Positions 1 to 8,689 of a DNA stretch of 64,000 nucleotides are shown in pieces. This DNA is from Terrimonas ginsenosidimutans. GTDB taxonomy: Bacteria; Bacteroidota; Bacteroidia; Chitinophagales; Chitinophagaceae. Position 1 is the first letter of the stretch. Each line of letters opens with the position of its first letter. A model generated the notes under the pieces. It was given only the letters and a program-made list of their open reading frames with translations, had not been told where the DNA came from and did no database searches. Both the position numbers and the translations under genes were made by a program. The stretch is from positions 1 through 64,000 of the forward strand of contig NZ_JAKLTR010000017.1 of the NCBI RefSeq assembly GCF_022012415.1. The letters are read 5' to 3'.

Positions 1-358
1 AAGAGGAGGATTCGTTTGCGAGGAAGATTCGTTATAACTCAGTAGCTGTATCATAGTTTGAAAAGGATACTCTTCTATTGATATGTTTTATAATAAGGTA
101 ATAGAAAAACTTACTTGAACCGTAAGGTTACAATCCTGTCGAGGCCTTCTGCCTGCTTTAAGAGCGGCGGAATAGCGCAAATGGCGTTAAGAAAATTATG
201 GGCGTAACCGACGAGCCGAAGGCGAGGGCGCTAAAATATTGTCTGAGCCAACACGCCAATCAATCCAAAACATTTTTCCGGCGAGTTTATTTTAGTGCCA
301 GGTGCAGCCCATAATTTTTAGCCCCCGCATCGAGTGCGGGGCTGGCTATTTGCGCGTA
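1..358. other. Left-edge intergenic stretch, no gene
   Basis: I see no convincing coding sequence here. The open frames that cross it are rich in Lys, Arg, Pro and Ser, have no domain, and run into the repeats that follow. A short perfect hairpin lies at 323-341 (CCCCGCA, loop TCGAG, TGCGGGG). The stretch could be the end of a dispersed intergenic repeat or the downstream region of a gene outside the window. Neither can be settled here. Confidence 0.5.
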
Positions 359-561
359 GCCTTGATCTTTTTTTGCATCAAGGCAAAAAAAGTAAACAGA
401 GTCTTTCGACCTCCCGTCGAAAAAAAGGCCCTTGCCCCTCCGGCAAAAAATGTAAACGGAGTCTTCGACCTCCCCTCGAAAAAACAGCGCCCTTGCCCGC
501 CCGGCAAAAAACATACACAGAGTTTTTCGACGCTCCCCGGTCGAAAAACCGCCCCGCTGCC
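359..561. repeat. Three tandem ~60-bp hairpin-bearing repeats with nested hairpins at the left end
   Basis: Three degenerate units follow one another (about 382-441, 442-502, 503-561). Each starts GGCAAAAAA, continues (A/G)TAAACnGAGT or similar, and holds a hairpin of the form TTTCGAC-CTCCC-GTCGAAA. The hairpin is 7 bp and perfect in unit 1, weaker in unit 2, and 9 bp in unit 3. At the left end two perfect hairpins overlap and exclude each other: GCCTTGAT (359-366) with ATCAAGGC (377-384), and CTTTTTTTGC (367-376) with GCAAAAAAAG (383-392). The array lies directly downstream of the leftward response regulator, so it could act as serial terminators or mRNA 3' structure. It may also be a dispersed repeat. 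Confidence 0.75.
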
Positions 562-568
562 AGCACCT

Positions 569-1297
569 TCACCCCCCCAGCAGTTGCTTCACTTCCTGCC
601 GGTAATTCTTCCCCACCGGAAGCTCTGCCCCATTCTTCAGTTTAATAAAATTCCCTTCGATATACTGCACAAACTTTTTGTTCAGTATAAAAGATTTATG
701 AATGCGGATAAATTGTTCCGCCGGTAGTTGTTCTTCAAAGCTTGTCAGAGTTCTGGCGGTTAACAGGTACTTTTTTTCTTCCCATACTTTCACATAGTTA
801 CCAAGGCTTTCGAGGTAGTGGATCTCTTCAAGTTGTACCTGGATAAATTTTTTATCAGACTTGATGTAGATATGGGCTGGTTCTGTTTCTGTAGCGGGAG
901 GAGCTGGTGCAAAGCTGGTGGTTCCGGATTGCTTCTTCAATGTATACATAGCCAGTGCGCGGTTCGCTGCTTTCAAAAAGCGATCGAAGCGAAATGGCTT
1001 CAACAGATAATCACACACATCCAGATCAAAACTCTCCAGTGCATATTCTTCATAAGCAGATGTGATGATCACCAGCGGCTTTTGCTGCAATGAACGAAGC
1101 AGATCGAGACCAGTGAGCCTGGGCATGCGTATGTCGAGAAAGATGAGATCTACCGTGTTGTGACTAAGAAACTCCATTGCTTCCGTTGCACGAAAACACT
1201 GCCCCGCCTTTTCCAGGAAAGGAACGTCTTCCATATATTTCAGGATCACATCATGGGCCAAAGGTTCATCATCCACGATCAGGCAACGCAAACTCAT
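569..1297 (-). CDS. LytTR-family response regulator
   Basis: A DNA-binding response regulator of 242 residues. The N-terminal receiver domain (1-120) has acidic residues D9-D10, the probable phosphoacceptor D55 in LIFLDIRMP, T79 and the conserved K100 in LLKPF. The C-terminal LytTR domain (about 138-242) carries IHYLESLGNYVKVW and IRIHKSFILN, typical of this beta-strand DNA-binding fold. The start overlaps the end of the upstream kinase gene by 4 bp (ATGA), so the two are translationally coupled and form a two-component pair. Targets are unknown. The divergent ABC exporter next door is a reasonable candidate (inference). The family call is firm. Confidence 0.95.
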   Translation of the reverse strand: MSLRCLIVDDEPLAHDVILKYMEDVPFLEKAGQCFRATEAMEFLSHNTVDLIFLDIRMPRLTGLDLLRSLQQKPLVIITSAYEEYALESFDLDVCDYLLKPFRFDRFLKAANRALAMYTLKKQSGTTSFAPAPPATETEPAHIYIKSDKKFIQVQLEEIHYLESLGNYVKVWEEKKYLLTARTLTSFEEQLPAEQFIRIHKSFILNKKFVQYIEGNFIKLKNGAELPVGKNYRQEVKQLLGG

Positions 1298-2793
1298 GTG
1301 AAATTGATTTGGAGTTCAGCTTTAAAAGTATGATTTTTTACTTCGGTATGCAGCCTGTGTTTACCCGGATAAAGTAGCTCGAGCCGTTTGCGCAGATTAT
1401 CCAGGCCAATGCCGGTCTCCTTATCATTTCCTTTCTCAAAAGAATTACTGCAGGTAAAGATCAATTCACGCGGATCAGCCTTCAGCATCAGGTGTAAAAA
1501 GGCCGCGTCTTCCGCTGGCTCAATACCGTGCTTGAAAGCATTTTCTATAAAAACGATCAGCAATAAGGGAGCTATCTGCTGATAAGGATCCGCAATGTCC
1601 TGTTCAAAACGAAGATCAAGTGGTTGTCTCAAACGCATTCTTTGAAGATCCATGAAATCCTCTATATATCGGATCTCCTCTTCCAATCGCACCTTTTCTT
1701 CCCTGCCCTTATAGATCACATAACGCATAAGGTCGGATAACTGAAGGATACTGTCCGGCGTTTTTTCAGAATGATGAAGACTGAGTGAATACAGGTTATT
1801 CAACGTGTTAAAAAGAAAGTGTGGATTGATCTGTTGCTTCAGCAGATCCAACTCCGCCTGGGTCTTCTCTTTCTCCAGTGATACGATCTGGCTGTTCTGC
1901 CGGGTCCATTGCTGGGAAAGAAGAACCGGTAGCGTTAAGATCATTATGGATACCGCGCCTGCTGCATTTTCCGCAGCAAATGGATTGGAAGTAAAGATCG
2001 GGCCGAGCAGTCTATTTATCGGCAATATCATCAGCAGCTGAAATAAGACCGGGTACAGTATCGCTACAACTGTGAGCATACTGAGTACGTACGCGATCAA
2101 TCCGTGTTTCTTTAACATGACCGCAACCAGGAAGCGGCTGTTAATAAGAAAGATGAGATAACCCGCCATATAGATCACCAGGAACTGCATGAACATACCG
2201 CAGAACATCCCAAAATGCCTGATAATCTGTGAAGGGTTCAGAACAAAGCCGATCAGCAATCTTTCTTCAGAATGAAAACGGGGATCATCCATACTGGATA
2301 CGGCCATCGCGGACAGCATGACAGCAAGAATAACAAGAATGATAAACACCGCTTTCTCCAGACTAAGTTTTCTCACCCACGTAATTCCTGCGATCCTTTT
2401 GCGATAATAATCATTTGCAACAAGAAGCAATTCAAGTACGATCCCACAGATGGCACAGGCACCAAACAGCCAGCCGGGTATTTCCCTGTCTCCCATCCCT
2501 GGTCCAAGTAAAGCCAGCCCCGGGACGATCCCTCCGAAAAAAAGCAACCAGCAAAGAACGAACATACGCTTACTAAACGTTTTTTGCATTAATGGCTTGA
2601 CCAGGGAGAATATGATCATTGGAAGCATCATCAGGGAAAGCAGGGCAAAGGTTCTGAAAAAGATCTTCCAATTGGCCGCACTTCCTTCCATCCCCATAAT
2701 AACGGTGATCCATAACCAAAGGCCAAAGAAAAAACAGGCTTCGCGATATGTGATCAGCTTCTCGAGCACTCTTTTTCCTGTTAAATGTTGCAT
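1294..2793 (-). CDS. LytS/YehU-type sensor histidine kinase
   Basis: A membrane sensor kinase of 499 residues. The first ~295 residues hold about seven or eight hydrophobic segments (for example 23-35, 48-66, 78-98, 148-166, 198-218, 233-258, 280-295). A short coiled-coil linker (about 300-320) leads to the His_kinase domain with the phosphoacceptor H325 in QQINPHFLFNTLNN. The ATPase part shows the N-box FIENAFKHGI (416-425) and the glycine box TGIGLDNLRKRL (460-471). It should autophosphorylate and pass phosphate to the LytTR regulator encoded immediately downstream with a 4-bp overlap. The ligand is unknown. Confidence 0.94.
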   Translation of the reverse strand: MQHLTGKRVLEKLITYREACFFFGLWLWITVIMGMEGSAANWKIFFRTFALLSLMMLPMIIFSLVKPLMQKTFSKRMFVLCWLLFFGGIVPGLALLGPGMGDREIPGWLFGACAICGIVLELLLVANDYYRKRIAGITWVRKLSLEKAVFIILVILAVMLSAMAVSSMDDPRFHSEERLLIGFVLNPSQIIRHFGMFCGMFMQFLVIYMAGYLIFLINSRFLVAVMLKKHGLIAYVLSMLTVVAILYPVLFQLLMILPINRLLGPIFTSNPFAAENAAGAVSIMILTLPVLLSQQWTRQNSQIVSLEKEKTQAELDLLKQQINPHFLFNTLNNLYSLSLHHSEKTPDSILQLSDLMRYVIYKGREEKVRLEEEIRYIEDFMDLQRMRLRQPLDLRFEQDIADPYQQIAPLLLIVFIENAFKHGIEPAEDAAFLHLMLKADPRELIFTCSNSFEKGNDKETGIGLDNLRKRLELLYPGKHRLHTEVKNHTFKAELQINFT

Positions 2794-2990
2794 ACCTGTA
2801 AAAAACGCACAATCCGGGCTGTCTGCAAAAACAGAATGATCAACGGATCTTTTTTGATGACGTAAGTAAGCCAGGTACGCTTCTCCGCTCTTTGAAGACG
2901 TTCATCCGTGATGCAATGCCTTTTCTCATTATTACTTTCCTGCTGCATGAGGCTATCCTACTTTGGCGCAGAAATCAACATAACACACAC

Positions 2991-3893
2991 ATGCAACACC
3001 TTGAAATTACTGATCTCTGTAAAACGTATAAGAACGGCGTAAAGGCGCTGGACAATGTCTCTTTGACGATCTCCAGCGGAATGTTCGGATTGCTTGGCCC
3101 AAACGGCGCGGGTAAGTCCTCACTGATGCGAACGCTTGCCACCCTTCAGCAACCCGATAGCGGCCAGATAAGTTTCGATGGTATCAACGTGCTGCAGCAT
3201 CCTGAACAGCTGAGAATGCAGCTTGGCTATCTTCCGCAGGACTTTGGCGTTTACCCCCGCGTCTCCGCACTGGATCTGCTGGACCATATGGCTGTACTGA
3301 AAGGCGTACTCAATAAAAAGCAGCGAAAAGAACAGGTTGCTGCGTTATTGCAACAGACAAATCTTTACACTGAAAGAAAGCGCGCAGTCAGTTCATTCTC
3401 CGGGGGCATGCGTCAACGGTTTGGAATTGCGCAGGCATTGCTTGGAGATCCCAAACTGATCATCGTCGATGAGCCCACAGCAGGCCTTGACCCTTTGGAA
3501 AGGAACCGCTTCCATGATCTGTTAAGTGAGATCGGTGAAAACATCGTCGTACTGCTTTCAACACATATTGTGGAAGATGTTCACGATCTCTGTTCAGAGA
3601 TGGCGATCCTCGCGGGCGGAAAAGTTATACTAAAAGGCAAACCGGCCAGCCTCACTCAGCAACTGGATGGTATGATCTGGAAGAAGATCGTACCAAAATC
3701 AGCTTTGCCGGTTTACCAGCAAACACTGGACGTGATCTCCACAAGACTGACCGGCGGACAAATAACCGTACACGCGATTTCCCCAACGCAGCCTGCTGAA
3801 GGCTTCGAATCATTTTATCCGGAACTCGAAGATGTATATTTCTCTGCGTTATTCGGCAAACAACCTGAAGTAAAAGGAGGTGTGATATGCTGA
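2991..3893 (+). CDS. ABC transporter ATP-binding protein
   Basis: The nucleotide-binding subunit of an ABC-2 type exporter, 300 residues from the chosen start. Walker A is GPNGAGKS (36-43), the Q-loop Q83, the signature SGGMR (137-141), Walker B LIIVDE (156-161) and the H-loop H192. An in-frame ATG 99 bp upstream would add 33 residues of unconserved hydrophobic sequence. The downstream ATG places Walker A at the usual distance from the N-terminus and was preferred. The 3' end overlaps the next gene by 7 bp, so it is coupled to the permease-peptidase fusion that it presumably energises. The substrate is unknown. Confidence 0.93.
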   Translation: MQHLEITDLCKTYKNGVKALDNVSLTISSGMFGLLGPNGAGKSSLMRTLATLQQPDSGQISFDGINVLQHPEQLRMQLGYLPQDFGVYPRVSALDLLDHMAVLKGVLNKKQRKEQVAALLQQTNLYTERKRAVSSFSGGMRQRFGIAQALLGDPKLIIVDEPTAGLDPLERNRFHDLLSEIGENIVVLLSTHIVEDVHDLCSEMAILAGGKVILKGKPASLTQQLDGMIWKKIVPKSALPVYQQTLDVISTRLTGGQITVHAISPTQPAEGFESFYPELEDVYFSALFGKQPEVKGGVIC

Positions 3894-6800
3894 ACAGATT
3901 ATTACGATTTGAACTGAAATACCATTCCTCACAAACGGTTTTCCGGATCGCGTTACTTATATTCTTCCTGCTGGGCATGATAGCCGTTCGTGGCGGGTTT
4001 GGAAATGATGTTTATAAGAATAGCCCCTATGTGATCATGAATATAACCGGGCTGCTTTCTCTCTGTACTATTTTTTCAGGAACCCTGTTTTGTGCCAACG
4101 TTATACTGCGTGATAAAACATACAGGATGGATTCTATGCTGTTCACCACAAGCATACGTAAACGCAGCTATTTCATCACACGTTTCACCGGTTTGTTCCT
4201 GGCCGTGCTGATGAGCCTGGTGTGTACTTCGCTGGGAATGATCGCCGGTTGTTTTTTATTACCGTCATCAGAAGTTGGAACGTTCCATCTCCTGCACTAC
4301 GTATACGCCATCATTACCATCGGCGCACCCAACGTCTTGCTGTGCTGTGCGATCCTGTTCAGCGCTGCGGTCCTGAGCAGTAGTATCCGTTTAGTATATG
4401 CTTCCGGAGTTCTGCTATACGTCTTTTACTGGGCAGGATCAATGCTCGGCAACTCCCCTCTGCTCGCCAATGCTGATCCGTTGAATGCACCGGGAAGCAT
4501 GGCGTTGATCGCAGATCCGTTTGGGCTTTCGATCTTTTTCAGCGAAACAAAAAACTGGACGGCGCAGCAAAGGAATAGCCTGCTGATGATGCCCGAAGGG
4601 CTTTTCCTTGTGAACCGGTTGGCATGGACCACCCTATCATTACTGGTACTTGCACTTACTTTCAGATCTTTTCGTTTTGAACTGAAACTGCAGGAAACAA
4701 AAAAAATAAAGGAGAAAAAGATTGCCCTGTCAGCTCTCACGGCCTATCGACCGGTAAACACATCTGCAACCGGGTTCTCTTACGTATTGAAAGCATTCAG
4801 ATCACAGTTTCGCCTGGAAACAGCCGCCCTGTTCAAACATATCCCTTTTATGGTCATGATGATCGTATGGGTCTTTATGTATGCCGTAGAATTGAAAGAC
4901 ACTTTGTTCGGTGGCATATACAGTATCCGATCCTACCCCGATACAAGCGTGATCATTGAGCAATTCGTGGTGATCAGGCCAGTATTGGTATTGATCATTT
5001 TCTATGCAGCCGAACTCACGTGGCGTGAACGATCTGCCAATATGCATTCACTCATCTACTCCAGCCCGCTGCGAAACATCATTCCCTGGGCGGCGAAGCT
5101 GGCCTGCCTGGCAGTCCTGATCGCATTTGTGATCACCGCTAACATCGGTATCGGAATTGCGATACAGGTCATGAGTGGTTACAGCCAGATCGACTTTACC
5201 GCCTACCTTCAGTTGTATTACTATTGTGGTATTCCCCTGCTGTTGTTTTCAGTGCTGATACTATTCATCATAACCTTATGTTCAAATAAGTACCTGGGAA
5301 TAATGCTCGCAGCGCTGGTAACCGCCACCATCGTCTTCAGTGCCAGGCTGGGAATAGAACATTATATGTTGAGATACGCCTCTGTCCCTGAATTATTTTA
5401 TACTGCGATGAACGGATTCGGCAGGAATGCAACCTCCTTCAACTGGTACATGCTATACTGGGGCTGTTTTGCGTTACTACTGTCAGCGATCAGTATCGGT
5501 CTTTGGCAGAATACCAGGGCAACAGGATTCAAACAACGATTGCTGCAACTCCGGAAGCAGTTCACGTTAAAAGCCTTACTTCTTCCAGCGGCCAGCATTG
5601 CGGTTATGATCGTCGCCGGCGGATGGATCTATCATCAAACAAATACTACTGGCGGATATAAAAGCCGCGGGGCAAAATTGCAATGGCAGATCGATTATGA
5701 AAAGAAGTACCGGGCGAAAGCGTTAACTATACAACCATTTATCACTTCCGTCAAAACAGAAGTAGACATCTTTCCAGCTGATCTTCGCTATACCGTAAGA
5801 GGAACATATCAACTGAAAAACGGGTCGGCAGTTCCCCTGGCCAGCCTCTGGCTTGGCATTGATCCATCTGTAACCTCTGCCGATATTGCCATAGCGGGTG
5901 CGAAACTACTCACCCACGATGCTGTGTTTGGTCAGTACGAATATGCGCTCTCCACTCCACTTAAGCCCGGCGATCGCATCAGCATTTTATTTTCCCTTGA
6001 GATCACCCGGTCGGGGTTTACTTCGTTCGATGCAGAAAATAACGTCGCCCCAGATGGCACCTATATAGAATTGGAGAAATTCCTTCCATACATCGGATAC
6101 AACGACCGGTATGAGACAGATGATAAAGTAAGCCGGCTGGCAAACCATCTTCCGGAAAAACCATCCCTGTTGCCTCCTGATACATTGTATCACCTGGTGG
6201 ATTATGAAACAACAATATCCAGTGAAAAAGGCCAGAGCGTAGTATCAGTTGGTTCGCTTAAAGAAACATGGGAGAAAAACGGTCGTTCTTTTTTCCGATA
6301 TAGATCGGAACAACCTATTCCGTTCATGTTTGCGCTGAGTTCTGCGGCATACAAGGTAAGGTCCGAAATATACGACAATGTGAGGATCGAATTGTATTAT
6401 CATCCGGGGCATGAAGCCAATACAACAGCGATGCTGCTGGGAATGAAAGACGCACTTGATTATTGCCGTAAAAACTTCGGCGATTATCCATTTTCCTCTC
6501 TGAAAATGGCGGAAGTGCCACAGTACGGCGGTGCCGCAACAGCTTATCCGGGAGTGATGTTCAACGCGGAGCGGATCAACTACCTGAGTGACTACCGCGA
6601 TACAAGTAAAGTGAATCATGCTTATGCAATAGCTGCCCATGAAACCGCACATCAATGGTGGGGAACAAAGCTACAACCTTCAGCAGAGCCGGGAAGTAAA
6701 GTTCTGACAGAATCTCTCGCGAAGTATACCGAAAATATGGTGGTACAAAAAAGATTCGGACGATCATACCTCCGAAACTACCTGGAGAATGACAGCAGGC

Positions 6801-7417
6801 TTTATTTCATTTACCGTGAATTCGCAGAAGAGGAGCATACGATGGATACAGTGATCAATCAGCCCTTTGTTTATTACCAGAAAGGCGGAATCGGGCTGTA
6901 TGCCATACAGGAAAGCATCGGTGAACAGCAAATGAGTGAAAAGCTGAAAAGTTTTTTAATGAAGCATTCTTCCACCGGGATCAGGGCAAACACAGCCGGT
7001 TTAAAACAGGCGCTGACAATTGGGGCATCTGAAAATGAAAATAACTTAATAACAGACCTGTTTAGCAAACGGATCACCTGGAACCTGTCTGTCGACAGGG
7101 CAACCATACGGCCATTACAAGACGGCCAATTCGAGATTGAATGCACTGTATCCGCCAGAAAAATGGACGGTTCCTTTCGCTCAACCCGGGAGATCCCGAT
7201 CAGTGACAGCATTGATATTGCCGTTTTCGGCAACATTCCCGGCCGGCGGCCTTCAGTAGCAGAACCCGTTTACATTAATAAGTTTTTCCTCAATGGAAAC
7301 AGTAACAAGTTCCGGTGGGTAATGAATGCGAAACCCGCGACCATCTGTGTGGATCCTTACTCCGTCATGCTCGAGAGTGATCGCGCTGACAACACTAAAG
7401 CTTTTCAGCAGGAATAG
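3887..7417 (+). CDS. ABC-2 permease fused to an M1-family metallopeptidase domain
   Basis: A 1176-residue fusion. The N-terminal half has two blocks of hydrophobic segments (about 16-260 and 315-585) as in two ABC-2 permease repeats. The last clear membrane segment is near 563-583. The C-terminal ~580 residues are an M1 aminopeptidase-like region with HETAHQWWG, where H918, E919 and H922 are the zinc site. The third ligand is probably E942 in VLTESLAKY. This gives a gap of 19 residues after the second His, where the M1 family usually has 18. The GAMEN-type exopeptidase loop is not obvious, and QYGGAATAYPG stands in its place. It overlaps the upstream ATPase gene by 7 bp and is probably coupled to it. 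Such fusions occur in Bacteroidota, but I know of no assigned substrate. Confidence 0.9.
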   Translation: MLNRLLRFELKYHSSQTVFRIALLIFFLLGMIAVRGGFGNDVYKNSPYVIMNITGLLSLCTIFSGTLFCANVILRDKTYRMDSMLFTTSIRKRSYFITRFTGLFLAVLMSLVCTSLGMIAGCFLLPSSEVGTFHLLHYVYAIITIGAPNVLLCCAILFSAAVLSSSIRLVYASGVLLYVFYWAGSMLGNSPLLANADPLNAPGSMALIADPFGLSIFFSETKNWTAQQRNSLLMMPEGLFLVNRLAWTTLSLLVLALTFRSFRFELKLQETKKIKEKKIALSALTAYRPVNTSATGFSYVLKAFRSQFRLETAALFKHIPFMVMMIVWVFMYAVELKDTLFGGIYSIRSYPDTSVIIEQFVVIRPVLVLIIFYAAELTWRERSANMHSLIYSSPLRNIIPWAAKLACLAVLIAFVITANIGIGIAIQVMSGYSQIDFTAYLQLYYYCGIPLLLFSVLILFIITLCSNKYLGIMLAALVTATIVFSARLGIEHYMLRYASVPELFYTAMNGFGRNATSFNWYMLYWGCFALLLSAISIGLWQNTRATGFKQRLLQLRKQFTLKALLLPAASIAVMIVAGGWIYHQTNTTGGYKSRGAKLQWQIDYEKKYRAKALTIQPFITSVKTEVDIFPADLRYTVRGTYQLKNGSAVPLASLWLGIDPSVTSADIAIAGAKLLTHDAVFGQYEYALSTPLKPGDRISILFSLEITRSGFTSFDAENNVAPDGTYIELEKFLPYIGYNDRYETDDKVSRLANHLPEKPSLLPPDTLYHLVDYETTISSEKGQSVVSVGSLKETWEKNGRSFFRYRSEQPIPFMFALSSAAYKVRSEIYDNVRIELYYHPGHEANTTAMLLGMKDALDYCRKNFGDYPFSSLKMAEVPQYGGAATAYPGVMFNAERINYLSDYRDTSKVNHAYAIAAHETAHQWWGTKLQPSAEPGSKVLTESLAKYTENMVVQKRFGRSYLRNYLENDSRLYFIYREFAEEEHTMDTVINQPFVYYQKGGIGLYAIQESIGEQQMSEKLKSFLMKHSSTGIRANTAGLKQALTIGASENENNLITDLFSKRITWNLSVDRATIRPLQDGQFEIECTVSARKMDGSFRSTREIPISDSIDIAVFGNIPGRRPSVAEPVYINKFFLNGNSNKFRWVMNAKPATICVDPYSVMLESDRADNTKAFQQE

Positions 7418-7445
7418 TTAACACCAATCCGTGCATTAAGAGAAG

Positions 7446-7534
7446 CTCCAAACCAAACGCTCTCTCATCCTCCTTCCAGAAGCCGGAAAAAACCGCCAGA
7501 CGGAAAGATGATAAGAGAGCGTTTCAGTTTGGAG
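7446..7534. repeat. Long imperfect inverted repeat between convergent genes
   Basis: The arms CTCCAAAC-C-AAACGCTCTCT (from 7446) and AGAGAGCGTTT-CA-GTTTGGAG (to 7534) pair over about 19 bp with a small bulge and a ~48-nt loop. It sits between the permease-peptidase gene and the convergent barrel-protein gene. It may end transcription in both directions, although neither side has a T-tract. A relic of a small mobile repeat is another possibility. Confidence 0.6.
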
Positions 7535-7602
7535 TTCACGACGAGTGTTTTGCCCCCATTTACTCCATTAATGAGATCAACGCCTTTGGTTGATCGCTGG
7601 AC

Positions 7603-8514
7603 CTAAAAAGCAAGACCAACATGCATCATCACTCTATCTCTTCCCTTTAACTTCCCTTCCCCCAGTTCCTGGCTGAGCGGTGTCTGAAAGTTTGCGCCAA
7701 CATTGATCCGGCCTATTGAGGTTTCGAGTCCGGCTGTACCAAGTAAAGCAAAGCCACCTGTCTCCCACGACTGTATATCTCTGGTCTTATGATCCTTTCC
7801 GGCACTTTCAAACATCACCCCTGCATTCGGGGCGACGGAGACTTTACCGGCGATATTAAGCCGGTGATAGAACAGCGCATTGGAAGTGAATTTATTTCCA
7901 TACCTGTATTCATATTTATTGGATGTATTCATCTTGTAACCAATATTCAGGTTCAGCCCTGTTTGCCGGTAAGAAAGATCATACATTGCATGAACGGAAA
8001 GATCTACACTTCCTGTTCCCAGCTGAAAGGTATTCTGAGAGGCCTGTTGTATATTCTTATCTTCAGGATCATATTTCCCGGAAGGGAGCTTTGCACCTGC
8101 TCCTATCCATAACGAATGCCGGAGAACATCAGCATCGTTCGTTCTATTCAGCAATTGATAGTAGCCAATAACAGTGATATCCCCTATTCCCTGGTCTTTT
8201 ATATTCTCCTGTTGGTTGGTCCGTTTTATAAAATTGTATGGAACAAACGCCGTCACTCTGAACTTACTGCCAAGATTGACGGCTCCCCATACCTCCACCG
8301 TATTATAAGCTTCGGTAGTGGTAAGATAATTGATACTGCCGCCTGGCCCGAGATGGTGCCGGAGGCTATTGTATTGATATCTTACACCGATGAACTTCTT
8401 GCGGAAAGAGGGCATAATACCGAGATAGGAACCACCTGATCCGGCGCCACATATATCGCAGGCGAACGAAGGAAGGGCATATAACAGGATGAGCAGGCTG
8501 CAGATCTTCTTCAT
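7603..8514 (-). CDS. CDIC-type outer-membrane beta-barrel-like protein of the MbnP/peroxidase cluster
   Basis: A 303-residue secreted protein. The signal peptide (1-18) is followed at once by CDICG, a CxxC motif at the mature N-terminus. The rest is alternating, aromatic-rich beta sequence, with repeated strands such as FIGVRYQYNSL, VSVAPNAGVMFES and INVGANFQTPL, and ends in an aromatic residue (VGLAF). This pattern fits an outer-membrane barrel. Similar proteins are, to my knowledge, often annotated as transporters next to MbnP and cytochrome c peroxidase genes in Bacteroidota. It is the last gene of a leftward cluster, separated from the DUF2911 gene by 175 bp that contain an interspersed repeat, so it may have its own promoter. 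Confidence 0.75.
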   Translation of the reverse strand: MKKICSLLILLYALPSFACDICGAGSGGSYLGIMPSFRKKFIGVRYQYNSLRHHLGPGGSINYLTTTEAYNTVEVWGAVNLGSKFRVTAFVPYNFIKRTNQQENIKDQGIGDITVIGYYQLLNRTNDADVLRHSLWIGAGAKLPSGKYDPEDKNIQQASQNTFQLGTGSVDLSVHAMYDLSYRQTGLNLNIGYKMNTSNKYEYRYGNKFTSNALFYHRLNIAGKVSVAPNAGVMFESAGKDHKTRDIQSWETGGFALLGTAGLETSIGRINVGANFQTPLSQELGEGKLKGRDRVMMHVGLAF

Positions 8515-8533
8515 GGTTTAACGATTTTAAATG

Positions 8534-8665
8534 CAATGTCGTTTAGTAAAGGATTTTTCCGAAAGTTCATTCGTTGGCCGATGACCGATGGCCGTTGGCC
8601 GAAAATACATATACCTACTAGTGTCGATACCCTATACCAATAGGTTCCATACAAATGCGGCCATC
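8534..8665 (+). repeat. Interspersed ~108-bp repeat element, copy 1, with four heptamers
   Basis: The stretch from CAATGTCGTTTAGT to CCTATACCAAT (8534-8642) is closely matched in inverse orientation at 27293-27386. Inside it are four heptamers, GTTGGCC GATGACC GATGGCC GTTGGCC (8573-8600), where the other copy has two. An inverted GGCCATC follows at 8659-8665, so heptamers face each other across a spacer. The element separates two genes of the metal/redox cluster. It has no ORF and is best regarded as a non-autonomous intergenic repeat. Confidence 0.8.
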
Positions 8666-8689
8666 GGGCTGGTGTAGGACGATCTCTAA

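Noticed and set aside
302-727. Open frames on both strands across the left-edge repeats
   Set aside because: Low-complexity Lys/Arg/Pro/Ser peptides translated from tandem repeats. One frame runs antisense into the response-regulator gene. No domain or start signal.
2892-2990. N-terminal extension of the ABC ATPase with a hydrophobic stretch
   Set aside because: Not family-like. The downstream ATG gives a standard N-terminus for an ABC ATPase.
6245-6655. Long antisense frame inside the permease-peptidase gene (also 40790-41563 inside GH20 and 45955-46632 inside susC)
   Set aside because: Shadows of strongly supported genes, with no motifs and odd composition.
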